Of a stretch of 55,628 nucleotides of DNA, positions 41,794 to 50,811 are shown in pieces; positions within the stretch are counted from its first letter, which is position 1, and every line of letters starts with the position of its first letter. The stretch comes from UBA1563 sp041667115. Its GTDB lineage: Bacteria; Bacteroidota; Ignavibacteria; Ignavibacteriales; Ignavibacteriaceae. The notes below the pieces were generated by a model that was not told the DNA's origin, made no database searches, and was given only the letters and a program-made list of their open reading frames with translations. Both the position numbers and the translations under genes were made by a program. The stretch spans positions 1 to 55,628 of the forward strand of contig JBAYFO010000019.1 of NCBI GenBank assembly GCA_041667115.1, written 5' to 3'.

Positions 41794-42936
41794 TTAGATC
41801 AATTGTTCAGCAAAAATTCTTGTTTCTTTATCACACATAATAATCGTTTCCAAATCCGGTTTTAAATGATTTTCAAACCGGTCTAACGACTTTGAAATAA
41901 TTTCCGGTATCGCCGAAAATTTTATTTTCCCTTTTAAAAATTTATCAACCGCAATCTCGTTCGAGGCATTCAATATACAAGGAGAAGTTCCCCCGGCATC
42001 CAATACATTAAAAGCTAATTTAAGACATGCAAATTTATCAAAATCCGGCTCAAAAAACGTTAACGTTTGTATCAACGGTAAATGAGTTGATATAAATTGT
42101 GATGCAAATCTTTCCGGATACGTTAACGCGTACTGTATCGGCAGTTTCATGTCCGGAGTGCTCATCTGCGCTTTTATCGAACCGTCTACAAACTTAACCA
42201 TCGAATGAACGATTGACTGCGGATGAACGACGATCTCAATTTTTTCGCAAGGCAGGTCGAACAACCAGCGAGCTTCTATTACTTCCAAACCCTTGTTCAT
42301 CATTGATGCGGAATCAATGGTTATTTTGTTTCCCATTTTCCAGTTCGGATGATTGAGGGCTTCTTTAACCGTTACGCTTGATAATTCGTTTTTTGTTTTA
42401 TGCAAAAACGGTCCACCGGAAGCAGTTAAAATTAATTTATCTACACTTGAAACATCTTCTCCAACAAGACACTGAAAAATCGCGCTGTGTTCGGAATCGA
42501 CGGGAAGCAGTTCAGCCGAATATTTTTTAGCAAGTTCGGTAACTAATTCACCGGCAACCACAAGGGTTTCTTTGTTTGCCAGGGCGATTCGTTTGCCTCG
42601 TTTAATAGCTTCAAGAGTAGGCGCCAAACCGCAAAAGCCGACCATTGCACCGACAAAAATATCATAATCATAATCAGCGGCAATTGAAAGTAATCCTCTT
42701 TCACCTGAGAGAACCTCACACTTGCTTCCTATTTTTTTTTTCAATTCTGCGGCAAGATTTTCATCTTTAACTGCAACAACCTTCGGATGAAATTCATCGA
42801 TCTGTTTTTCAAGCAAATCAATCCGCGTATTTACGGTTAAGGCTTCAACTGAAAAGTGATCCGGAAATTTTCTGATCACCTCTACGGTGTTGATGCCGAT
42901 AGAACCGGTTGAGCCAAGGATAGCAACTTTCTTCAT
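41794..42936 (-). CDS. dxr: 1-Deoxy-D-xylulose-5-phosphate reductoisomerase
   Basis: A 380-residue Dxr of normal length: NADPH-binding GSTGSIG (8-14), metal and substrate motifs LPVDSEHSAIFQCL, SGGPF, NHPNWKMGNKITIDSASMMNKGLEVIEA, and the HPQSIVHSMVKFVDGS stretch. It makes MEP, the first committed step of the non-mevalonate isoprenoid pathway. It is followed by rseP, a frequent partner in bacterial genomes. Confidence 0.97.
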   Translation of the reverse strand: MKKVAILGSTGSIGINTVEVIRKFPDHFSVEALTVNTRIDLLEKQIDEFHPKVVAVKDENLAAELKKKIGSKCEVLSGERGLLSIAADYDYDIFVGAMVGFCGLAPTLEAIKRGKRIALANKETLVVAGELVTELAKKYSAELLPVDSEHSAIFQCLVGEDVSSVDKLILTASGGPFLHKTKNELSSVTVKEALNHPNWKMGNKITIDSASMMNKGLEVIEARWLFDLPCEKIEIVVHPQSIVHSMVKFVDGSIKAQMSTPDMKLPIQYALTYPERFASQFISTHLPLIQTLTFFEPDFDKFACLKLAFNVLDAGGTSPCILNASNEIAVDKFLKGKIKFSAIPEIISKSLDRFENHLKPDLETIIMCDKETRIFAEQLI

Positions 42937-42983
42937 GTTATGCTATACAAAAGAAAAAAAATAGTTAAACGAAAGAGTCATTT

Positions 42984-43475
42984 TTACATTAAGTTCCGCA
43001 TTAAAGCAAGTAGTAAATTGAAAACGATTAAAACATTTATTGTTGTTAATACTTTTTCGAGTTTAGAAATATTTTTATATGTCTCGTTGGTAAGAGGAGA
43101 CTTTTCCGCGACACTTTTTTCAATTTCAATCCGCACTTTTTTTCCCGAAGGAATAATAAAAGCAGCGGTTAAAATAATAACGATAACCGTGACGAACTGT
43201 TTGGTATAGAGCCAGTGATTAGCGCCGGAAGCAAATTGAAAAAAGCCGTAACCGATCGTTATTGAAAGGGGAATCCCTGTTACGAGAATGCCGGTCAAGC
43301 CGATCATTCCACCGAGATTTGTAAGTTTTAACCAAAAGGATAAAAGCGTTTTTTCGCTTTCGGTTCCCTTTTTATCTTTTATAATTTTGCGCAACAACAA
43401 ATCGGCAGGAATTACTCCAAGCCACACAATAACCGAAACAATATGAATCGCTCTAAGAAAAACATACTCAGCCAT
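42984..43475 (-). CDS. Four-helix membrane protein (DUF2269-like)
   Basis: A 163-residue protein with four hydrophobic segments. The opening MAEYVFLRAIHIVSVIVWLGVIPADLLLRKII resembles DUF2269/CopD-like membrane proteins, which often bind haem or copper through histidines (here His11 and His86 within the spans). Function unknown. It is upstream of dxr on the same strand, 47 bases away, so read-through is possible. Confidence 0.6.
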   Translation of the reverse strand: MAEYVFLRAIHIVSVIVWLGVIPADLLLRKIIKDKKGTESEKTLLSFWLKLTNLGGMIGLTGILVTGIPLSITIGYGFFQFASGANHWLYTKQFVTVIVIILTAAFIIPSGKKVRIEIEKSVAEKSPLTNETYKNISKLEKVLTTINVLIVFNLLLALMRNLM

Positions 43476-43715
43476 AAATAAATCCTTTTACAATGAAAAT
43501 ATAAGAAAATTAGCCGCGTGATTATAGTGGATAATTTGCCGCTTTTCATGGGAACAAAAAAGTGGCATAAAAACTCAAATAATCAGGCGGTTCTTAGTTA
43601 AATGAACTACAGAATGCACAAATGAGTGTGTTGAGGAGAGAGAGAATTTCATAGGAACATTCCGATAGTAAATTAACCGCCGCGCACTACGAAAAGTTCA
43701 ACTGTATGAAAAATA

Positions 43716-43749
43716 AAAAGCGGTAGTTTATTACCGAACTACCGCTTTT
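43716..43749 (-). terminator. Terminator after the YceI gene
   Basis: A 13-bp perfect stem, AAAAGCGGTAGTT (43716-43728) with AACTACCGCTTTT (43737-43749), eight-base loop. On the minus strand it follows the YceI stop and runs into TTTTTATTTTTC. Confidence 0.85.
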
Positions 43750-43768
43750 CTAAAACGCCGGAGACGAA

Positions 43769-44356
43769 TTACTTCTGTAAACCGAATTCCAAGTTTAAAA
43801 TGATGTCGACATTTTTACCAACGACAAGTCCGCCGGTTTCTATCGCTTTATTCCATTGTAACCCATAATCAAATCTGTTTACCGTGGTTGTGGCAACCCA
43901 GCCGGATTTTGAATTTCCCCAGGGATCTTTAATCTCTCCGTTAAATTTTGTATCAAGAGTAACGGTTTTTGTTACCCCGCGCATGGTTAAGTCACCGGTA
44001 ATTTTGTACGTGTTCTTCCCGGTTGCTTTAATTGATTTGCTGACGAATGTTAATTCGGGATACTTTTCCGCAGCAAAGAAATCATCCGACTTAAGATGTT
44101 TATCTCTCGCTTCGTTATCGGTAGTAATAGAAGCGACTTTTATATCAGCTTCAACCTTTTCAGGTTTTCCTTTGGCATCTGTTGTAAGCGTTACGTCGTA
44201 GTCGTTAAATTTTCCTTCAACTTGCGAAATAACTAAGTGTGTTACCGAGAAACCGATTCTTGAGTGAACTTTATCCGGTTTCCATGTTTGAGTTTGTGCA
44301 AACGAGCTTGCTGTGATAAGAGCAAAAGCAGCCGTTGCAAGAATGAGTTTTTTCAT
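43769..44356 (-). CDS. YceI-family periplasmic lipocalin-like protein
   Basis: A 195-residue YceI protein with a signal peptide (about residues 1-20, ending in SFAQ), then WKPDKVHSRIGFSVTHLVISQVEGKF, ASITTDNEARDKHLKSDDFFAAEKYPELTFVSKSI and ITGDLTMRGVTKTVTLDTKF. These proteins form a barrel that binds isoprenoid or amide lipids. Downstream of the pirin and nitroreductase genes, where a MarR regulator is also present; a common regulatory unit is suggested. Confidence 0.92.
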   Translation of the reverse strand: MKKLILATAAFALITASSFAQTQTWKPDKVHSRIGFSVTHLVISQVEGKFNDYDVTLTTDAKGKPEKVEADIKVASITTDNEARDKHLKSDDFFAAEKYPELTFVSKSIKATGKNTYKITGDLTMRGVTKTVTLDTKFNGEIKDPWGNSKSGWVATTTVNRFDYGLQWNKAIETGGLVVGKNVDIILNLEFGLQK

Positions 44357-44385
44357 AGTTTGTTTTCCTTTTTATTTTTTTTGAT

Positions 44386-45087
44386 TTAAATTTTTACATC
44401 GAACAACATAACCCCGGTATCACTTTTTGCCGAGAAAGTTACTTCCTCTTCCACAGAAATTTCTACTGCATCTCCTTGAGATAATAGAAGTTCACCAACA
44501 GCTAATTCTCCCGAAATTGTGTGAAGATAGATTCCTCTTCCCTTTTCAAGATGAAATTTTATTTCTGTTCCTTTTTGAAGATCGGCGAGATAAAGATTCA
44601 CATCCTGACTTATAAAAATTTTCCCTTCGCTCTTTTTATTTGAAGCCACAAGTTGAAGTTTATTTTGTCTCTCCTTTTTTGATAGAGTGATTTGTTCATA
44701 TGAAGGTAGTAAATCATGCTTGTCCGGCATAATCCAGATTTGAAACAAATGTACGTCCTCGACCTTTGAAGGATTGAACTCGGAATGATATACGCCTTTT
44801 CCGGCGGTCATTTTTTGCAAATCCCCTGCATTGATAACCGAATGAGTTCCGGTGCTGTCTCGATGCTCAAGCGCTCCGCTTAAAACATAAGTTATTATTT
44901 CCATGTCCTTGTGCGGATGTGTCGGGAAACCTGCTGCCGGCTCAACATAATCTTCATTAATTACTCTGAGTGGCCCAAAGTGCATTCTTTCTTCATCATA
45001 ATATTCCGAGAAAGAAAAAGAATGAAAGCTGTTAAGCCAACCAATTTTCGTTCGCCCGCGCTGATTACTTGTTATAAGGTTTATCAT
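44386..45087 (-). CDS. Pirin-family cupin (quercetinase-like)
   Basis: A 233-residue pirin. The metal ligands His57, His59, His101 and Glu103 match the YhhW positions (FPTHPHKDMEII, GKGVYHSEFNP); the C-terminal half is the second cupin-like barrel. Bacterial pirins include quercetin 2,3-dioxygenases and redox-linked regulators of unknown substrate. The gene lies eight bases after the nitroreductase gene and is in the same run as MarR and YceI. Confidence 0.93.
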   Translation of the reverse strand: MINLITSNQRGRTKIGWLNSFHSFSFSEYYDEERMHFGPLRVINEDYVEPAAGFPTHPHKDMEIITYVLSGALEHRDSTGTHSVINAGDLQKMTAGKGVYHSEFNPSKVEDVHLFQIWIMPDKHDLLPSYEQITLSKKERQNKLQLVASNKKSEGKIFISQDVNLYLADLQKGTEIKFHLEKGRGIYLHTISGELAVGELLLSQGDAVEISVEEEVTFSAKSDTGVMLFDVKI

Positions 45088-45095
45088 TTTAGCAC

Positions 45096-45722
45096 CTAAT
45101 TTTTTTGAAAATCATTTATGTTGAAAAAGGATTTTCCCCAATTATTTTTAAAAACAAATTCGTTTAAAGGTTTTCTTTTCCGCATCGCCAATACTTCATT
45201 TTTTCGAGTTTCAAAATTTTCATTCCCGGGTAAGTACCCGGCAGCAAGTACTGAAACAGGGGCATAATTTTCATTTAACTGAAAGACTTCCCTGGCTTTG
45301 TCGCGGTAAAATCCTCCCATCTGATGAATATAAATGTTTAACGCAATTGCTTGCATCGTTAAATTTGCGACACTCGCCCCCAGATCATAGTAGGCGTAAT
45401 TGTTCTCGGAATTCTTGTGTGATAATCGAAGCGAAGCTATTGTTAAAATCAAAGCCGAAGCCGTTGATGCCCACGATTTATTGCTGTCCGTTAAAAGATC
45501 GATCATTTTATTAAATTGTTCGGGTTCATCTTTTGTTACTACAATAAAATTCCACGGCTGTTCGTTACGCGATGAGGGAGTCCAGCGGGCAGCTTCAAAG
45601 AGCAGCGATAAATCATTTTGTGAGATTCTTTTTTCAGGATTAAATTCTTTTGGACTCCATCTCTTTTTAATTAATGGAAGAATTTCATTTTCTTGCTCTA
45701 TATGGAGTGCTTCAATTTGCAT
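45096..45722 (-). CDS. Nitroreductase-family flavoprotein
   Basis: A 208-residue FMN-dependent nitroreductase: RWSPKEFNPEKRISQNDLSLLFEAARWTPSSRNEQPWNFIVVT carries the FMN-binding Arg-Ser/Asn start, and YAYYDLGASVANLTMQAIALNIYIHQMGGF the dimer helix. It reduces nitro compounds or quinones with NAD(P)H. Located between MarR and pirin genes on one strand, it is a likely target of that regulator. Confidence 0.92.
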   Translation of the reverse strand: MQIEALHIEQENEILPLIKKRWSPKEFNPEKRISQNDLSLLFEAARWTPSSRNEQPWNFIVVTKDEPEQFNKMIDLLTDSNKSWASTASALILTIASLRLSHKNSENNYAYYDLGASVANLTMQAIALNIYIHQMGGFYRDKAREVFQLNENYAPVSVLAAGYLPGNENFETRKNEVLAMRKRKPLNEFVFKNNWGKSFFNINDFQKN

Positions 45723-45778
45723 AAGATAATTTTTTAAGTTCTGATATTTTAAGTTTAAAGTATTAACACAAAATTTTT

Positions 45779-46237
45779 TTATTTGGTTCCCGATAAACCT
45801 GTTCCAAGTTTTTTTAATAATCTTGCTAACTCTTCCTGTTCTTTTTCGGTAAGAACGGAGGCAAGTTTTTCGATGTGTGCTGCATGCTGCAAAAAAATCT
45901 CATTAAACAGCAATTGCCCTTTTGGGGTAAGTTGAACAATTATCGTTCGTCTATCTTCCTTGCTGTAAATCCGTTGAACAAGTCCTTCTTTCTCCAGATT
46001 ATCAACCACAAGCGTCATATTTCCGCCACTAACGAGTTGTTTGGTGCAAAGCGTACCGATAGTCATCGGACCTAAATGCCCCAAACTTTCCAATACGCTA
46101 AATTGCGGTTCTGTCAGGTGAAAGCTGCGAATATTTTCTAATGATTTTTTGCTGAACGTTGTATAAGCCCGCGCCAGTTTAACCCACATGGAAAGCGCCA
46201 GATCCTGTTTTTTGCCGTATTTTTTTGTTGTTTTCAT
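45779..46237 (-). CDS. MarR-family transcriptional regulator
   Basis: A 152-residue MarR protein: a dimerisation helix, then the winged helix-turn-helix (FHLTEPQFSVLESLGHLGPMTIGTLCTKQLVSGGNMTLVVDNLEKEGLVQRIYSKEDRRTIIVQLTPKG) and a C-terminal helix (LASVLTEKEQEELARLLKKLG). MarR regulators sense phenolics, oxidants or drugs and repress nearby genes. It is first in a minus-strand run MarR-nitroreductase-pirin-YceI. A -35/-10 pair and two palindromes lie just upstream (46248-46299). Confidence 0.93.
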   Translation of the reverse strand: MKTTKKYGKKQDLALSMWVKLARAYTTFSKKSLENIRSFHLTEPQFSVLESLGHLGPMTIGTLCTKQLVSGGNMTLVVDNLEKEGLVQRIYSKEDRRTIIVQLTPKGQLLFNEIFLQHAAHIEKLASVLTEKEQEELARLLKKLGTGLSGTK

Positions 46238-46247
46238 GTTTTTCTGT

Positions 46248-46299
46248 TTAATATTAAATATCTTAACGTTAAAATACTTATATGTTTTGGAATTGTCAA
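46248..46299 (-). promoter_or_regulatory. Candidate MarR promoter with two palindromic operators
   Basis: Minus strand: TTGACA (46299-46294), a 17-base spacer and TATTTT (46276-46271). Palindromes TTAACGTTAA (46263-46272) and TTAATATTAA (46248-46257) lie at and after the -10, centres 15 bases apart, a layout that fits autorepression by a MarR dimer. Confidence 0.5.
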
Positions 46300-46310
46300 G
46301 TGAAAAAATT

Positions 46311-47114
46311 TTATTTACTAAAAATCATTTTTTTTGTTTGAACAAAACTGCCGGCTTTTAATTGATAAAAATATACGCCGGAGGCGTATCCGCCTTTGGT
46401 GGAAACTCCGCTGGTTAAAGCAGCGATGTTTTTTATATTGAAAGAAGTCTGATGCAATCCCTCATTCTGAAATTCATTTACCAGCGTTTCAATTTCATTT
46501 CCAAGCAAATCAAATATTTTTAAAGTTACGAAACCGTTGGCAGCAAGTTGATAATTTATTGTTGTGGTTGGGTTAAATGGATTGGGGAAGTTTTGGTTTA
46601 ATTGAAAACTTTTTGCACGCATCGTTTCTTCAACTATACCGGAAACCGATGTGACAGTCACGTCAAAATTAGAAGCAAAATTCCATTGCGATTTTTTGCT
46701 GCATGCTGTTGAATAAAGGGTTACTTTACCTGCGGTAGCTGGAGCTGTATATTTGAATTTGAAAACATATTGTCCGCCGGAAAATAGTTTTTTACTTGGA
46801 TGAGTTAGTTCGCTATTTAATATTTTTAAATTTCCGTCACTTGTTAGTAATGCTCCACTTGAAGCAGCAATATCAATCCCAACCGCTGTTCCAGCTCCAC
46901 CGGAAACGGTAACCGTATAATCTCCGGTTTGAGAAGGCTGCAAAGTTGCCGGTCCCTGAATAGAAACCAAAACAGTTGAAGTGCTTGCGCTTGTGTGGCA
47001 ATAACATCCGGAATTATTAGTTTTTTTTGTATAACCGCTTACTCCGCCCGGATATGCGTTAAGCAAAACAACAACAAAGCTTGATATTAAAAATGCGACG
47101 AAAAATTTTTTCAT
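46311..47114 (-). CDS. Secreted T9SS-sorted protein with choice-of-anchor-like domain
   Basis: The frame opens at 47171 but the ATG at 47114 begins a normal signal peptide (MKKFFVAFLISSFVVVLLNA), so 267 residues. The middle has a GCYCH motif near residue 37 and a beta domain with VSIQGPATLQPSQTGDYTVTVSGGAG and YTAPATAGKVTLYSTACS, resembling the choice-of-anchor V/Reeler type. Residues about 195-267 form a T9SS C-terminal sorting domain (NFPNPFNPTTTINY, ending SGVYFYQLKAGSFVQTKKMIFS), the Ignavibacteria signature. It is exported to the surface or medium. Function unknown. Confidence 0.82.
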   Translation of the reverse strand: MKKFFVAFLISSFVVVLLNAYPGGVSGYTKKTNNSGCYCHTSASTSTVLVSIQGPATLQPSQTGDYTVTVSGGAGTAVGIDIAASSGALLTSDGNLKILNSELTHPSKKLFSGGQYVFKFKYTAPATAGKVTLYSTACSKKSQWNFASNFDVTVTSVSGIVEETMRAKSFQLNQNFPNPFNPTTTINYQLAANGFVTLKIFDLLGNEIETLVNEFQNEGLHQTSFNIKNIAALTSGVSTKGGYASGVYFYQLKAGSFVQTKKMIFSK

Positions 47115-47280
47115 AAAATCCAGAGCTTTACTTATTTTAAAAGAAGGAGTGTTAAAATACTGAATAAACATTTATCAATTAAAAAAAAGATACCTATTTT
47201 TGACCAATGAAATTCTTTGTGTTGAAGTCCGGTTGTCAGCATAGCTATTGTAAATATCACTTAAGAATAAAGGATTCTTT

Positions 47281-50200
47281 ATGAAAAAACTTTCTCTCTT
47301 TTTTATTTTCTTCGTTTTTTCTTTTTCTCTTTTTGCTCAAAAAGAAGAAACAAAAGATAAATTGAATAGCGGCACTTTTAGCGGATTAAAATTCCGCAGC
47401 ATCGGTCCCGCGTGGAACTCCGGACGCATCGCAGACTTTGCTGTTAATCCCGCCAATACAAGCGAGTATTGCGTTGCAACTGCAAGCGGAAATTTATGGA
47501 AAACCACAAACGACGGAACAACATGGAGTGCAATTGCCGACACGCTTCCGTACTCACTTGGCGTTGTAAAATTAGATCCAAATAACGCGAATGTCGTTTG
47601 GGTCGGCAGCGGTGAAAATAATCATCAACGGGCACTCGGGTACGGAATGGGCGTTTATAAATCGACTGACGGCGGACAGAGTTGGGCATTCATGGGCTTA
47701 AAAGATTCACGCCAGGTGGGAGGAATCGTTATAGATCCGCGAAACTCAAATGTTGTTTACGTTGCTGCTGAAGGTTCTGTTTGGGCCCCGGGCGGTGAAC
47801 GCGGGCTTTATAAAACTACCGACGCGGGAAAAACATGGAACAAAGTTTTGAACATCAGCGAAAATACCGGCGTAAATAATATCGCGTTTGATCCTCGAAA
47901 TCCTGACGTTCTTTATGCAACTTCGGAACAAAGACGAAGACATATCTTTACTAAAATTGGAGGCGGACCTGAAACGGCAGTTTATAAATCAACTGATGCC
48001 GGCGCAACATGGGAAAAAATTATGAAGGGGCTTCCTTCCGTTGATCTTGGTGGAACCGGGCTGGCTGTTTCTCCGGTTAACCCCGACATCATCTATTTAA
48101 GTTTGGAAGCAGCAGAAAAAAGTAGTGGTTTTTTCCGTTCAACTAATCGTGGCGCAACTTGGGAAAAGATGAGCGACACTTATGGTTCCGGTCAATATTT
48201 TAACGAGATTTATTGCGACCCGAAAGACGCAGATAAAGTTTATTTGATGGACACATATTCTAAAGTTACAGAAGACGGCGGAAAAACCTGGAAGCTTGTT
48301 GGGAACAATGCACGCCACGTTGATGACCACGCTTTATGGGTTGATACCAACGACACAAAACATTTTATGATTGGTGGAGACGGCGGTATTTATGAATCAT
48401 TTGACAATGGGGCGAACTGGATTTTTAAAAGCAATTTGCCGATAACTCAATTTTACCACGTTAGCCTTGATAACAGTTTACCTTTTTATAATGTCTTTGG
48501 CGGAACGCAGGACAATCAAAGTATGGGCGGTCCTTCACGCACGATAAGCGAAGACGGAATTATTAACAGCGATTGGATTATGACCGTTGGCGGCGACGGA
48601 TTCTGGCAAGCCATTGATCCAACCGATCCGAATATTATTTATTCTGAATCACAGTATGGAAATATTATCCGCTATGATAAGAGAAGCGGTGAATTAATAG
48701 ATGTTCGTCCCGAACCGGTAAAAGGAGAAAAAACATTTAAATGGTATTGGGATACTCCTTTTATTATAAGTCCGCATTCACATTCACGGTTATATATTGG
48801 GGCGGAAAAAGTTTTTAGAAGTGATGACAGAGGCGATAGCTGGACTGAAATTAGCGGCGACTTAACCACGCAAACCGACAGAAATACTTTTCCCGTTATG
48901 GGAAAATATTGGAGCGCAGACGCGTTGGCAAAAGATTTAAGCACTTCACAGTTTGGTTTGATCGTTACACTGGCAGAATCACCTTTAAAAGAAAATCTTT
49001 TATACGCCGGAACGGATGACGGATTAATTCAAGTAACGGAAGATGCGAAGACCTGGCGAAAAATTGATAATGTTCCTGATGTGCCGAAGTTTACGCTGGT
49101 AAGCGATATTCTCCCTTCCCGCTTTAGCGAAAACGTTGTGTATGCATCGTTCAATAATCATAAACGTGATGATTTCAAACCATATCTTTTTAGAAGCACC
49201 GATAAAGGAAAATCGTGGAAATCGATTGCGGGAAATTTGCCAGCTAACGGTGCAGTGAATACGATAGTTGAAGACCTGGTAAATCAAAATCTTCTTTTTG
49301 CCGGAACAGAATGGGGAGTTTTCTTTTCGGTTGATGGCGGCGAAAAATGGATGCAATTGAAAAATGGACTACCAAATATTAAAATAACCGATCTCGCAAT
49401 TCAAGAAAGAGAAAATGATTTAGTGGTCGCTACGTTTGGACGCGGATTTTATATTCTTGATGATTATTCTGCATTGCGTTCGGTATCAAAAAGTTCACTT
49501 GAAAAAGGATCGGAAATTTTTCCGGTACGTGATGCGCCGATTTATATTCAAAGTCAGGGAAGATATGGACAAGGTTCAACGTATTACAAAGCGCCTAATC
49601 CGGAATTTGGTGCAACGGTTACATATTACGTAAATGATGTTCCGAAAACTTTAAAAGCGGAAAGAAAAGAAAAAGAGAAACCGCTTTTTAAAGATGGAAA
49701 ACCAATTCCTCAACCTTCAGATGAAGAATTAAAGGCTGAAGAATCTGAAATAGCTCCATATCTCATTTTTACTTTTACGGATGAAGCCGGCAACGTGGTT
49801 AGAAAACTTACAAAAGCTGCCGCCGCAGGCGTAAACCGTGTTACCTGGGATTTGCGTTATGAATCAACTGAACCGGTTACCGTAAAAGAAAATAAATTTA
49901 ATCCAACAGCAAAACAAAACAGCGCGCTCTTGGTTTTACCTGGAAAATATAAAGTTAGCTTGTCGATGGTTGTTCGAGGTGAAGAAAAACAACTTGCCAC
50001 ACCTGTTGAGTTTAACGCCGTACCTTTACAAAACACGACCATCCCAGCAGCAGACCGTAAAGAACTTGTCGCATTCCAACAAAGATCATACGATCTTGCA
50101 AGAGCGGTTTGGGGCGCACAACGGTTGACTCAAGAGCTTAAAAATAAAATGGAAACAATAAAGCAAACATTGAATAACACACCGGCTGCATCTTTCTTGT

Positions 50201-50529
50201 TGATAAAAAAAGCTGAAGTAATTTCAAAAAAACTTGATGATATTCTTTTTGCCTTTAACGGAAAGCCTGGAAAAGCAAGCGCGGAAGAAATTCCCCCGCA
50301 GGAAGTTCCATTGAATTGGCGGCTAGAAAAAATGATTTATGCACAAACAAATTCTACTTCCAACGTAACGAAGAATCAAAAAGTTGCATACGAAGTTTTG
50401 CACGAATCAATCCAACCGATACTACAACAGCTAAAAGAAATTGATGAAGTTGAAGTGAAAGCGATTGAAAATGAAATGGAAAAACTTGGCGCACCATGGA
50501 CACCGGGAAGAATTCCGGAAGTGAAATAA
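47281..50529 (+). CDS. Large secreted VPS10/sortilin-type Asp-box beta-propeller protein
   Basis: A 1082-residue exported protein (signal peptide ends LFAQ). About ten Asp-box motifs are spaced through residues 60-720 (STDGGQSW, TTDAGKTW, STDAGATW, STNRGATW, DGGKTWKL, SFDNGANW, SDDRGDSW, STDKGKSW, SVDGGEKW), with the opening FRSIGPAWNSGRIADFAVNP typical of the VPS10-like glycosyl-hydrolase-type family of Bacteroidota. The C-terminal third (residues 800-1082) has a beta domain and an alpha-helical end. Such proteins are thought to be glycan or peptide binding or hydrolytic; the substrate cannot be read. Monocistronic. Confidence 0.85.
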   Translation: MKKLSLFFIFFVFSFSLFAQKEETKDKLNSGTFSGLKFRSIGPAWNSGRIADFAVNPANTSEYCVATASGNLWKTTNDGTTWSAIADTLPYSLGVVKLDPNNANVVWVGSGENNHQRALGYGMGVYKSTDGGQSWAFMGLKDSRQVGGIVIDPRNSNVVYVAAEGSVWAPGGERGLYKTTDAGKTWNKVLNISENTGVNNIAFDPRNPDVLYATSEQRRRHIFTKIGGGPETAVYKSTDAGATWEKIMKGLPSVDLGGTGLAVSPVNPDIIYLSLEAAEKSSGFFRSTNRGATWEKMSDTYGSGQYFNEIYCDPKDADKVYLMDTYSKVTEDGGKTWKLVGNNARHVDDHALWVDTNDTKHFMIGGDGGIYESFDNGANWIFKSNLPITQFYHVSLDNSLPFYNVFGGTQDNQSMGGPSRTISEDGIINSDWIMTVGGDGFWQAIDPTDPNIIYSESQYGNIIRYDKRSGELIDVRPEPVKGEKTFKWYWDTPFIISPHSHSRLYIGAEKVFRSDDRGDSWTEISGDLTTQTDRNTFPVMGKYWSADALAKDLSTSQFGLIVTLAESPLKENLLYAGTDDGLIQVTEDAKTWRKIDNVPDVPKFTLVSDILPSRFSENVVYASFNNHKRDDFKPYLFRSTDKGKSWKSIAGNLPANGAVNTIVEDLVNQNLLFAGTEWGVFFSVDGGEKWMQLKNGLPNIKITDLAIQERENDLVVATFGRGFYILDDYSALRSVSKSSLEKGSEIFPVRDAPIYIQSQGRYGQGSTYYKAPNPEFGATVTYYVNDVPKTLKAERKEKEKPLFKDGKPIPQPSDEELKAEESEIAPYLIFTFTDEAGNVVRKLTKAAAAGVNRVTWDLRYESTEPVTVKENKFNPTAKQNSALLVLPGKYKVSLSMVVRGEEKQLATPVEFNAVPLQNTTIPAADRKELVAFQQRSYDLARAVWGAQRLTQELKNKMETIKQTLNNTPAASFLLIKKAEVISKKLDDILFAFNGKPGKASAEEIPPQEVPLNWRLEKMIYAQTNSTSNVTKNQKVAYEVLHESIQPILQQLKEIDEVEVKAIENEMEKLGAPWTPGRIPEVK

Positions 50530-50543
50530 AATTTCTCTGTGTC

Positions 50544-50589
50544 TCAGTGACTCTGTGGTGAAATGAATCCTTTACCACAGAGTCACTGA
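50544..50589. repeat. Palindromic dispersed-repeat-like element
   Basis: A perfect 16-bp inverted repeat (TCAGTGACTCTGTGGT, 50544-50559, with its complement at 50574-50589) around a 14-base loop, next to CTCTGTGTCTCAGTG. The CTCTGTGTCTCTGTGGTGAA style is known as a dispersed intergenic palindrome in many environmental bacteria; translations of such elements give HRxTETQ-like peptides. It lies just after the VPS10 stop and may also act as its terminator. Confidence 0.65.
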
Positions 50590-50605
50590 ATTTTAACTCG
50601 CAGTT

Positions 50606-50809
50606 TTAAAGAATACCAAATTTGTTAAATATTTTTGCTAAATCAGGTTGATATTTAGCATATTCTTTCAAGGCGTTGATGAGATTATCTGTATTGTTTT
50701 GTTCAACTGCTTTTTCGTTTAGTTCTTTTCTTTTCAAAACGATGTAAATAATGTAAGAAGCAAGGGCGAGAATGCCCAAAAGCCAGCCTAAAATTTCTTG
50801 TGTATTCAT
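50606..50809 (-). CDS. Small single-span membrane protein
   Basis: A 67-residue protein with one membrane helix (GWLLGILALASYIIYIVLKRK) and a charged helical C-terminus (NLINALKEYAKYQPDLAKIFNKF). No family is recognised. It starts two bases after the 62-residue gene upstream, so the two are likely a small operon. Confidence 0.5.
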   Translation of the reverse strand: MNTQEILGWLLGILALASYIIYIVLKRKELNEKAVEQNNTDNLINALKEYAKYQPDLAKIFNKFGIL

Positions 50810-50811
50810 TT

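Noticed and set aside
50354..50578. Minus-strand frame with HHRVTETQRN at its N-terminus
   Set aside because: This peptide is the usual translation shadow of CTCTGTG-type dispersed palindromes; the rest is antisense to the VPS10 gene.
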